DNA from: Rhodoferax sp. AJA081-3
GTDB lineage: Bacteria > Pseudomonadota > Gammaproteobacteria > Burkholderiales > Burkholderiaceae_C
Length of the DNA stretch: 64,000 nucleotides
Assembly: GCF_017798165.1 (NCBI RefSeq)
Contig: NZ_CP059068.1
Location: 496,001 to 560,000 of the forward strand
Direction: 5' to 3'
Part shown: positions 55,148-62,835 of the stretch, in pieces
Layout: every line of letters starts with the position of its first letter
How positions within the stretch are numbered: the first letter of the stretch is position 1
The notes under the pieces: model-generated
What the model saw: the letters and a program-made list of their open reading frames with translations, nothing else
Told to the model about the DNA's origin: nothing
Database searches by the model: none
Program-made: the position numbers and the translations under genes

Positions 55148-58100
55148 CTACGCGCTGAGTTGTGCCCAGGCTTTATCCAGCCGTTTCACACTCACCGGTT
55201 GTGGGGTGCGCAGCTCTTGGGCGAAGAAGCTAACGCGCAACTCCTCCATTAGCCAGCGGAACTCCTGCATACGTTCATCCACCGAGCCCTTGCGCTCGGC
55301 CACCAAACGCCAGTAGCGCTGCTCCAGCGGGCGCAGTTCGGCCAGGCGGGCCGCATCGCGGGCGGGGTCGGCGCGGTACTTGTCCAGCCGCAGCGTGATG
55401 GCTTTCAGGTAACGGGCCATGTGCTGCAGGCGCGGCCAGGGCGCCGCCTGTAAAAAGCGTTTGGGCACCAGGCGGTTGATCTGCTGGGCGCAGTCGGCCA
55501 CAGCATCAGGCGCGGTTTTGGTGTCCTTGATCTTGCGGGCCGCAGCAGCGTGCTCTAGCAAGATGGTGCCGGCCATGCGTGCTACTTCAGTGGCGATCAG
55601 CGTCAGGCGGCCCCTGCCCTCCTCCACCCGGCGTTTGAAGGCGAATTCGTCGGTGGGCAACGGGTCCAACAAAAAGGCCCGGTCCAGCGCCACGGCGATG
55701 ATCTGCTCGCGCAGTTCTTCCAGCGTGCCGCCGCCGGTTCCGTTCTCGGCTTTGCCCACGTTCATATAGGCCACGGCCATCTTCTGCAGGTCGGGGATGT
55801 TTTTCTCCAGGTACTTCAGCGCGTCCTTGATCTGCAACGCAAACAGGCGGCGCAGGCCGGCGCGGTGTTTGGCGGCGGAGACTTCGGGTTCATCGAACAC
55901 CTCGATGGTGACGGCGTCGCCCTGGTCGATCAGCGCGGGGAAACCGATCAGCGTCTGCCCGCCCTTGCGGATTTCCAGCAACTCGGGCAGTTCACCAAAG
56001 GTCCAGGCGGTGTGGCGCTGTTCTGTGACGGCGGGTGCAGTGGACTTTGCCGGTGCAGCTGCGGCTTGATTTACTCCTGATTTTATAGCGTTACCATTAG
56101 CATTTGCGGGGGCTAGAGGCTGATTTTGCTTAAACGGTTTACCGGGAGCGGCTACCGCCGCACCCGCTGCATCCGGCGCCTGGGCAGCGCCTGCGGCACC
56201 CACCTGCGCCAGCTTGAGCCCGGCCAGTGCCTGAAACGCGCCGCGCGCCTGTGCGCCCAGCTCGGCCTTCAGCGCGCCCAGGTTGCGGCCATGGCCCAAC
56301 TGGCGGCCATGTTCGTCCACCACGCGGAAGTTCATGAAGAAATGGGGCGTCAGCATGTCGGCCTTGATGTCGGCACGGGCCACATCCACCGATGTGGCTT
56401 CACGCACCAGCTTCAACAACGCGTCGATCAGCGCGCCGCTGCCAAAACGCTCGGGCGCGTTCAGCACCTCGGCGAACTTGGTGGCCGTGTCGGGCAGCGG
56501 CACCAGGCGTGAACGGGGGCGCTGATGCAAAGTTTTTAGCAGCGCCTGCACCTTGTCCTTCAGCATGCCGGGCACCAGCCACTCACAACGCTCGTCGTTG
56601 ACCTGGTTCAGTACAAACAGCGGCACGGTCACGGTCAGTCCGTCACGCGGGTCGCCGGGCTCGTGCAAATAGGTGGCGGCGCAGTCCACGCCACCCAGGC
56701 GAATGGTCTTGGGGAAGGATGCTGTGGTGATGCCAGCAGCCTCGTGGCGCATCAGCTCTTCGCGGGTCAGGCGCAGGAGGGTGCTCTCGCTGCGGCCATG
56801 CGGGCGGTCGTTTTGCTGCGTGTCCCCCGCCCGCTGCGCGGGCTCCTCCTTTACCTCCGCAAAACGCCCACCCGCACGGCCTCCGGGGTTGTACTGCGGC
56901 TTCTTGGACTCCTCGCGATACCAGCGCTCAAAGCTATGGCCGCTGCATACGTCGGCGGGCAACTGCTGGTCGTAGTAGGCGTAGATCAGCTCGTCGTCCA
57001 CCAGCACGTCTTGGCGGCGGGCCTTGTGTTCCAGCTCTTCGACCTGTTTGATGAGTTTCCGGTTAGCGGCCAGGAAGGGCAGTGATGTTTCCCACTCGCC
57101 TTCGACCAAAGCTTGGCGGATGAAGATTTCGCGGGCACCGGCCATGTCTACGCGGCTGTAGTTGGTGCGCCTGCCGTTGTAGACGACGATGCCGTAGAGC
57201 GTGGCGCGTTCCAGTGCGACGACTTCGGCGGCTTTTTTCTCCCAGTGCGGGTCCAGCAGCTGTCTCTTCAGCAGATGTCCTCCAACCTGCTCCAGCCACT
57301 GGGGTTCGATGTTGGCGATGCCGCGGCCAAAGAGGCGTGTGGTTTCCACCAGCTCGGAGGCGATGATCCAACGGCCCGGCTTTTTGGTCAGGTGTGCGCC
57401 GGGGTGGGCGTAGAACTTGATGCCGCGCGCCCCGAGGTATTCGCCACCGGCACCGGGTTTACTGTCGCCCTCGGTTTCGAGTTTGCAGCCGATGTTGCCT
57501 AGCAAACCGGACAGCATGGAGAGGTGCAGTTGTTCGTAGCTGGCGGGCTTGGTGTTGAGGCGCCACTTGTGTTCTGCCACAACGGTGTGGAGCTGGCTGT
57601 AGATGTCTTTCCACTCGCGGACGCGGCGGATGTTGACGAAGTTCTGGCGCAGGAGTTGTTCGTATTGGCGGTTGGTTAGTTTGTGTGTCGCTGTGTGAGT
57701 TTGTCCGTAAGCGCTTGCAGGGCGTTGGGATGGACGGGCGTTCTGCGTAGGTAAAGGAGGAGCCCGCAGAGCGGGCGGGGGACACGGAGCAGAACGCTCG
57801 GCCATTCCAACTCCCGGTGTTGCCGGAGATGACCCGCCTCTTGCGTCGTGGATCCACTTCCAAAGCTTCAGGTAGCCGGTGAACTCGCTCTTTTCGTCAT
57901 CGAACTTCTGGTGTGCCGTATCGGCCTGCTGCTGCGCCTCCATGGGCCGGTCGCGCACATCCTGCACACTCAGGGCCGACGCGATCACCAGTGCTTCGTC
58001 CAGCGCTTCGCGCGAGCGGGCTTCGAGCAACATGCGGCCCACGCGCGGGTCCAGCGGCAGGCGGGACAGCTCGGTACCTAGCGGCGTTAATTCATTTGAA

Positions 58101-59389
58101 TCGTCCACAGCGCCAAGTTCATTGAGCAACTGGTAGCCGTCGGCAATGGCGCGGCCAGACGGTCGCTCCAGGAACGGGAAGTCTTCAACTATCCCTAAGT
58201 GCAGCGACTTCATGCGCAGGATGACGCCGGCCAGCGAGGACCGCAAAATTTCTGGGTCGGTAAACCGTTCGCGTCCGTTAAAGTCCTTTTCGTCGTAGAG
58301 CCGTATGCAGATACCGTTGGCCACCCGCCCGCAACGGCCGGAACGCTGATTGGCGGCGGCCTGGCTGATCGGCTCCACCAGCAACTGCTCCACCTTGCTT
58401 CTAAAGCTGTAGCGCTTGACACGTGCGGTACCCGCGTCGATCACGTAACGGATACCCGGCACGGTCAGCGAGGTCTCGGCCACATTGGTCGCCAGCACGA
58501 CGCGCCGACCGGTGTGACCGTCAAAAATGCGGTCCTGCTCGGCCGGGCTCAGTCGGGCGAAGAGTGGCAGCACTTCGGCACTGCACATGACGGGCTGGTG
58601 GCTCAGGTGTTTGCGCAGATGGTCCGCCGCCTCACGGATCTCGCGCTCACCGGGCAGGAAGACCAGGATGTCGCCCTGGTTGTGCACATCGCGCCAGAGT
58701 TCGTCCACACCGTCGGCAATTGCGTTGTTCAAATCGTACTCGCGCGACTCTTCAAACGGCCGGTAACGCTGCTCCACCGGGAACATGCGGCCCGACACCA
58801 TGATGACCGGGGCCGGACCTATTGATGATTTGAAGTGGTCAGCAAAACGCTGGGCATCAATCGTGGCGGAGGTCACCACAATCTTCAGGTCCGGCCTGCG
58901 CGGCAAGATCTGGCGCAGGTAACCCAGCAAGAAGTCGATGTTCAGGCTGCGCTCGTGCGCCTCGTCGATGATGATGGTGTCGTAGGCATTGAGCAGCGGG
59001 TCGGTCTGCGTTTCTGCCAGCAAGATGCCGTCGGTCATCAGTTTGACGGAGGCATCTTTGGACAGGCGGTCCTGGAAGCGCACCTTGAAGCCCACCACCT
59101 CGCCCAGTGGTGTTTTCAACTCTTCGGCAATACGCTTGGCGACGCTGCTGGCGGCAATACGGCGTGGCTGCGTGTGGCCAATCAACTTGGCGCGCTGGCC
59201 CGCCGGGTAGTTGAGCTTGCCGCGGCCCATGGCCAAGGCGATCTTGGGCAGTTGTGTGGTTTTGCCCGAACCCGTCTCACCACAGACGATGATGACCTGG
59301 TGGGCCGCCATGGCGGCCATAATTTCTTCGCGTTTGCCGGAGACCGGGAGCGATTCGGGGAATTCAATGATCAGAGAGCTGGTGGTCAA
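55148..59389 (-). CDS. hrpA: ATP-dependent RNA helicase HrpA
   Basis: A 1413-residue DEAH-box helicase; E. coli HrpA has about 1300. Walker A GETGSGKTT is at 37-45, DEAH in IIDEAHERS, and SATIDAQRFADHF, TNVAETSLTVPGIRYVID and RSGRCGRVANG follow. The rest is the HA2, OB and the long HrpA C-terminal domain (DUF3418). The extra length is explained in part by three in-frame inserts encoded by repeats: palindrome at about residues 525-555, palindrome at 836-865, and N15 repeat at 1087-1106. HrpA acts on mRNA and ribosome collisions in E. coli. It is divergent from argA with 70 bases between. Confidence 0.95.
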   Translation of the reverse strand: MTTSSLIIEFPESLPVSGKREEIMAAMAAHQVIIVCGETGSGKTTQLPKIALAMGRGKLNYPAGQRAKLIGHTQPRRIAASSVAKRIAEELKTPLGEVVGFKVRFQDRLSKDASVKLMTDGILLAETQTDPLLNAYDTIIIDEAHERSLNIDFLLGYLRQILPRRPDLKIVVTSATIDAQRFADHFKSSIGPAPVIMVSGRMFPVEQRYRPFEESREYDLNNAIADGVDELWRDVHNQGDILVFLPGEREIREAADHLRKHLSHQPVMCSAEVLPLFARLSPAEQDRIFDGHTGRRVVLATNVAETSLTVPGIRYVIDAGTARVKRYSFRSKVEQLLVEPISQAAANQRSGRCGRVANGICIRLYDEKDFNGRERFTDPEILRSSLAGVILRMKSLHLGIVEDFPFLERPSGRAIADGYQLLNELGAVDDSNELTPLGTELSRLPLDPRVGRMLLEARSREALDEALVIASALSVQDVRDRPMEAQQQADTAHQKFDDEKSEFTGYLKLWKWIHDARGGSSPATPGVGMAERSAPCPPPALRAPPLPTQNARPSQRPASAYGQTHTATHKLTNRQYEQLLRQNFVNIRRVREWKDIYSQLHTVVAEHKWRLNTKPASYEQLHLSMLSGLLGNIGCKLETEGDSKPGAGGEYLGARGIKFYAHPGAHLTKKPGRWIIASELVETTRLFGRGIANIEPQWLEQVGGHLLKRQLLDPHWEKKAAEVVALERATLYGIVVYNGRRTNYSRVDMAGAREIFIRQALVEGEWETSLPFLAANRKLIKQVEELEHKARRQDVLVDDELIYAYYDQQLPADVCSGHSFERWYREESKKPQYNPGGRAGGRFAEVKEEPAQRAGDTQQNDRPHGRSESTLLRLTREELMRHEAAGITTASFPKTIRLGGVDCAATYLHEPGDPRDGLTVTVPLFVLNQVNDERCEWLVPGMLKDKVQALLKTLHQRPRSRLVPLPDTATKFAEVLNAPERFGSGALIDALLKLVREATSVDVARADIKADMLTPHFFMNFRVVDEHGRQLGHGRNLGALKAELGAQARGAFQALAGLKLAQVGAAGAAQAPDAAGAAVAAPGKPFKQNQPLAPANANGNAIKSGVNQAAAAPAKSTAPAVTEQRHTAWTFGELPELLEIRKGGQTLIGFPALIDQGDAVTIEVFDEPEVSAAKHRAGLRRLFALQIKDALKYLEKNIPDLQKMAVAYMNVGKAENGTGGGTLEELREQIIAVALDRAFLLDPLPTDEFAFKRRVEEGRGRLTLIATEVARMAGTILLEHAAAARKIKDTKTAPDAVADCAQQINRLVPKRFLQAAPWPRLQHMARYLKAITLRLDKYRADPARDAARLAELRPLEQRYWRLVAERKGSVDERMQEFRWLMEELRVSFFAQELRTPQPVSVKRLDKAWAQLSA
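56071..56128 (-). repeat. N15 repeat, copy 7 (in frame inside hrpA)
   Basis: Read on the minus strand: CCTCTAGCCCCCGC, 15 bases, CGCTATA, then AAATCAGGAGTAA. The hrpA frame reads CCT CTA GCC CCC GCA, the same frame as truB copy 3, giving PLAPANANGNAIKSGVNQ within an Ala/Pro-rich linker of HrpA. Confidence 0.8.
56795..56882. repeat. GTTTTGC palindrome, copy 3 (in frame inside hrpA)
   Basis: GGCCATGCGGGCGGTCGTTTTGC (first 20 seen as left arm) pairs with GCAAAACGCCCACCCGCACGG at 20 of 23 positions. Core: GTGTCCCCCGCCCGC, TGC loop, GCGGGCTCCTCC, TTTACCT. It is translated through by hrpA (GGRFAEVKEEPAQRAGDTQQ), so the whole palindrome is coding. Confidence 0.85.
57722..57812. repeat. GTTTTGC palindrome, copy 4 (in frame inside hrpA)
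   Basis: GTTGGGATGGACGGGCGTTC pairs with GAACGCTCGGCCATTCCAAC (17 of 20). The GTTCTGC/GCAGAAC arm pair shows the compensatory T-to-C and A-to-G change relative to copies 1 and 3. hrpA reads through it as MAERSAPCPPPALRAPPLPT. It is on the opposite orientation to copy 3. Confidence 0.85.
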
Positions 59390-59459
59390 GGTACAAACTT
59401 CGTAGAGAATCGGGGATTATCCCAGCCCTGCTGCCTATCGCCGCCCTAGCCTGAGTGCC

Positions 59460-60809
59460 ATGACCACTGTTTTCAATTTCACCTTCGTGCCCTGGTTCCG
59501 TTCGGTCGCGCCTTACATCCACAAATTCCGCAACCAGACGTTTGTGGTCGGTATCGCCGGTGAGGCCATCGCCGCGGGCAAGCTGCCGCACCTGGCGCAG
59601 GATCTCGCCATGATCCAGAGCATGGGTGTGAAGATTGTGCTGGTGCACGGCTTTCGCCCCCAGGTGAACGAACAACTCAAGGCCAAGGGCCACACGCCCA
59701 AATACAGCCACGGCATTCGTATCACCGATGAGGTGGCGCTGGACTGTGCCCAAGAGGCCGCGGGCCAGCTGCGTTATGAGATCGAAGCTGCGTTCAGCCA
59801 GGGCCTGCCCAACACGCCCATGGCCGACTCCACGGTGCGCGTCATCTCGGGCAACTTCATCACTGCGCGGCCGGTGGGCATTGTGGATGGCGTGGATTTT
59901 CAGCACAGTGGCCTGGTGCGCAAGGTGGACATTGCCGGCATTGCCCGCACGCTGGACATGGGCGCCATGGTGCTGCTGTCGCCCTTTGGCTTCTCCCCTA
60001 CCGGTGAGGCCTTCAACCTGACCATGGAAGAAGTGGCAACCTCGGTGGCCACGGCGCTGCAGGCAGACAAGCTCATTTTTGTGACCGAGGTGCCGGGTGT
60101 GCGCATGCGCCCGCTCGAAGCCGCATCAGACGACAACCCCATCGACACCGAACTGCCGCTGGCCGCGGCCGAACAATTGCTGCGCCAGCTACCCGCCGCC
60201 AATACGCCTACCGACACCGCGTTCTACCTGCAGCACTGCGTGAAGGCCTGCAAGAACGGCGTGGAACGCAGCCACATCATTCCCTTCGCGGTGGATGGTT
60301 CCATCCTGCTGGAGGTGTATGTGCACGATGGCATTGGCACCATGGTGGTGGACGAAAAGCTGGAAAGCCTGCGCGAAGCCACGGAAGAAGACGTGGGCGG
60401 CATCCTTCAGCTGATTGAGCCATTTGAGAAAGATGGCACTCTGGTCAAGCGCAGCCGTACCGAGATTGAGCGCGACGTCGGCAACTACACCATCATCGAA
60501 CACGACGGCGTGATCTTCGCCTGTGCGGCGCTTTACCCCTACCCCGAAGCCCGCACCGCTGAAATGGCGGCACTGACCGTGTCTCCCGATGTGCAGGGCC
60601 AGGGTGACGGCGAGCGTGTTTTGAAGCGTGTAGAACAGCGCGCCAAGGCCGCCGGCCTGGACAGCATTTTTGTGCTGACCACCCGCACCATGCACTGGTT
60701 CATTAAACGTGGTTTTGTGCAGGTGGACCCGGACTGGTTGCCCGAGGCCCGCAAGCGCAAGTACAACTGGGACCGCAAGAGCCAGGTGCTGGTGAAGAAG
60801 TTAGCCTAG
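59460..60809 (+). CDS. argA: N-acetylglutamate synthase
   Basis: A 449-residue enzyme joining acetyl-CoA and glutamate, the first step of arginine synthesis. The amino-acid-kinase domain (about 1-290) has FRNQTFVVGIAGEAI, given as VVGIAGEAIAAGKL, and binds arginine as feedback inhibitor. The C-terminal GNAT domain has VSPDVQGQGDGERVLKRVEQ, the acetyl-CoA pyrophosphate loop (Q-x-x-G-x-G/D). Its stop overlaps the end of the convergent methyltransferase gene by nine bases. It is divergent from hrpA. No other arg gene is nearby. Confidence 0.95.
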   Translation: MTTVFNFTFVPWFRSVAPYIHKFRNQTFVVGIAGEAIAAGKLPHLAQDLAMIQSMGVKIVLVHGFRPQVNEQLKAKGHTPKYSHGIRITDEVALDCAQEAAGQLRYEIEAAFSQGLPNTPMADSTVRVISGNFITARPVGIVDGVDFQHSGLVRKVDIAGIARTLDMGAMVLLSPFGFSPTGEAFNLTMEEVATSVATALQADKLIFVTEVPGVRMRPLEAASDDNPIDTELPLAAAEQLLRQLPAANTPTDTAFYLQHCVKACKNGVERSHIIPFAVDGSILLEVYVHDGIGTMVVDEKLESLREATEEDVGGILQLIEPFEKDGTLVKRSRTEIERDVGNYTIIEHDGVIFACAALYPYPEARTAEMAALTVSPDVQGQGDGERVLKRVEQRAKAAGLDSIFVLTTRTMHWFIKRGFVQVDPDWLPEARKRKYNWDRKSQVLVKKLA

Positions 60810-61703
60810 GGCTGGTTCTACTTTGGGCTCTGCAACCACCGCTGCGCTTGCGCTTGGTGTGGTTTTGTGTTCGGCCTGGTCGGCCATGTATTGCCAACTT
60901 TGTGTGCGCTCAAAAGCGTTGTCACAGACACGCATGTTCACAATGAACTCGATTTCATTGACCTGGGTATCGTAAAAGTCGGTACACGCAAAATCGATCA
61001 AACCCTGGCGAGACATTTCTGCAAACAGCGCAGCAAACGAAGCGGGGGTGAAGACCCAGCAGTGCACGTCGTGGTAGGTACCGTTTTGTATTGCGTCCCG
61101 CGCCACATGCAAGGCTCCTTCCAGGGTATGGGCCTTTTTCAAGGATGCGGCGTCCAAGGTGCCTTGCCATGCCGCTACGCAATCTACCGGTACTTCGTTG
61201 AGACAAAAGTCCAGCAGACACTGCGTGGTGGGAATACGCGCCTTGCTGGCAAAGGCAGCCAAGACGTCGGTCAGGTTGGTTGTGCGGCGCAGGTAGTCAA
61301 AGGTATAACGCTTGTCTGGCACGGCCAGCCTGACCTTGCCATCTTCCTTCAATACCGAGCGGATTTCCTGCAGCCAGGTCACCAGGTCTGGCACATGTTC
61401 AATGACATGTGAGGCCAAAACATAGTCCAACGCCCGTGGCACCTTGCCCAAGCGGGTGAAGTAGGCTTGCACGCCCTGCAGCAACGTCTGGACACCCCAT
61501 ACCGCATCCACACAAATGGCATCGGGGTTGACGTCTTTGTCGTTGGCGTAGTGCCGTCGCAATTGATCTGCATCACAGTGGTCCACGTAGATCACCTCGC
61601 CGAGGTGTTTGCCCACGATGGGGTTGTGCAGCGGTCCAATTTCAGCACCTATGCTGCTGGCCAGGTCGATGCCCGCCAGCAGCTTGTTTTTTCTATTCTG
61701 CAT
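60801..61703 (-). CDS. SAM-dependent methyltransferase-like protein
   Basis: A 300-residue class I methyltransferase fold. The stretch GAEIGPLHNPIVGK near residue 25 and IYVDHCDADQLRRHY are typical of a group linked to cell-surface glycans. ASHVIEHVPDLVTWLQEI and LAVPDKRYTFDYLRR give the second half of the fold. ATG 61703 has AAGGGAAGGGA just upstream; the 85 upstream codons of the frame are low quality. It ends nine bases inside argA (convergent). Substrate unknown. No glycosyltransferase is adjacent. Confidence 0.82.
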   Translation of the reverse strand: MQNRKNKLLAGIDLASSIGAEIGPLHNPIVGKHLGEVIYVDHCDADQLRRHYANDKDVNPDAICVDAVWGVQTLLQGVQAYFTRLGKVPRALDYVLASHVIEHVPDLVTWLQEIRSVLKEDGKVRLAVPDKRYTFDYLRRTTNLTDVLAAFASKARIPTTQCLLDFCLNEVPVDCVAAWQGTLDAASLKKAHTLEGALHVARDAIQNGTYHDVHCWVFTPASFAALFAEMSRQGLIDFACTDFYDTQVNEIEFIVNMRVCDNAFERTQSWQYMADQAEHKTTPSASAAVVAEPKVEPALG

Positions 61704-61833
61704 TCCATCCCTTCCCTTGTTTTTTTCACCATACCACAGGCATGTGAATACGTCGGGGGGTGGATTGGGTGGTGGTGTTACCGCTTGTAAAAGACTTTTC
61801 GGTGGTGAAAAACGAGACCCGTCTGTGATGGCT

Positions 61834-62346
61834 TCAGGCCCTGCGGCTGCGCCGCCACACCAGCACCGCGCCGATGACGGCAATACCGCTGAAGCACAGG
61901 AAGGACCAGTTGGCAATGGAGGCGCCCAGGAAGGTCCAGTCCACCTTGGTGCAATCACCTCCGCCCTTGAAGATCATGGGGATAGCGCGTTGCAGGGGGA
62001 AGGTTTCTATCATGCCGTAGATGTCACGCCCACAGGACACCACTTCGGGCGGGTACCACTGCAGCCAGCTCTGGTTGGCGGCCACATAGGCGCCTGCCAC
62101 TGACATCAGCACCATCAACACGCCGCCGGTTAGTTGTATGGATTTTCGGTCACTAGCCCCCGCCAATGCTGAACATAGTGCTACCAAAACAAGAGCATAC
62201 CGCTGCACAACACACATCGGGCAGGGGTTCAGCCCCACCACATGCTGCAAGTACATGCCAAAAGCCAACAGGCCCAGGCAGGCCAGGAAGATGGACGCAA
62301 AAATGCGCCGGGGCGCCGTATCAAAAAGTGCCAAAACGGAAGTCAA
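61834..62346 (-). CDS. dsbB: Disulfide-bond formation protein DsbB
   Basis: A 170-residue inner-membrane protein that reoxidises DsbA with quinone. Four membrane segments, with redox pairs CPMC (in LNPCPMCVVQRY) and the periplasmic C-x-n-C (VVSCGRDIY and GGGDCTKVDW). The homology start has no ATG; TTG at 62346 follows AGGA by nine bases and begins just before LALFDTAPRR, so TTG is preferred, at moderate confidence. The second membrane segment region ALVLVALCSALAGASDRKS is encoded by an N15 repeat. No dsbA gene is adjacent. Confidence 0.9.
   Translation of the reverse strand: MTSVLALFDTAPRRIFASIFLACLGLLAFGMYLQHVVGLNPCPMCVVQRYALVLVALCSALAGASDRKSIQLTGGVLMVLMSVAGAYVAANQSWLQWYPPEVVSCGRDIYGMIETFPLQRAIPMIFKGGGDCTKVDWTFLGASIANWSFLCFSGIAVIGAVLVWRRSRRA
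62141..62198 (+). repeat. N15 repeat, copy 8 (in frame inside dsbB)
   Basis: On the plus strand: CACTAGCCCCCGC, 15 bases, TGCTACC, AAAACAAGAGC. dsbB is on the minus strand and reads GCG GGG GCT AGT GAC, the same relative frame as copy 2 in the acyl-CoA hydrolase gene. The encoded stretch is part of a predicted membrane segment. Confidence 0.72.
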
Positions 62347-62527
62347 GATCAGGGGTCCTGTCAAAAATATGCGCCCTGGGTGGGCGCTGTGCGAATGTTG
62401 GTATCCATTTTGCCCGTGAAGTTCCCCGGCCCATCCTACCGCTCGGCCGCCTTGGTGTGGCAAACCGAATAAGATTCAGCCTATGGGCTCCGGTTGAGCC
62501 CCATTTTTTTCACACGAGGTTTTTTCC

Positions 62528-62800
62528 ATGGCACGCACCGTCAACTGTATCAAGCTGGGCAAAGAAGCCGAGGGCATGGATTTTCCGCCCTACCCTGGCG
62601 AATTGGGCAAACGCATCTGGGAAAGCGTCAGCAAGGAAGCCTGGGCGGCCTGGCTCAAGCACCAAACCATGCTGGTGAATGAAAACCGTTTGAACCTGGC
62701 TGATGCCCGCGCGCGCCAGTACCTGGCCCGCCAGATGGAAAACCATTTCTTTGGTGATGGCGCCGACGCCGCCCAGGGTTATGTGCCGCCAGCGGCCTGA
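62528..62800 (+). CDS. Fe(2+)-trafficking / oxidative damage protection protein (YggX family)
   Basis: A 90-residue protein. The start [20 protein letters not shown] and the stretch [21 protein letters not shown] are diagnostic. [25 protein letters not shown] completes the family core. YggX protects Fe-S clusters from oxidation. It is divergent from dsbB (181 bases apart) and is followed after 35 bases by mnmC, so it may share a promoter with that gene. Confidence 0.95.
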   Translation: MARTVNCIKLGKEAEGMDFPPYPGELGKRIWESVSKEAWAAWLKHQTMLVNENRLNLADARARQYLARQMENHFFGDGADAAQGYVPPAA

Positions 62801-62835
62801 CCGCTCCAGACCAAAGCCCTAACGCGATCGAGACC

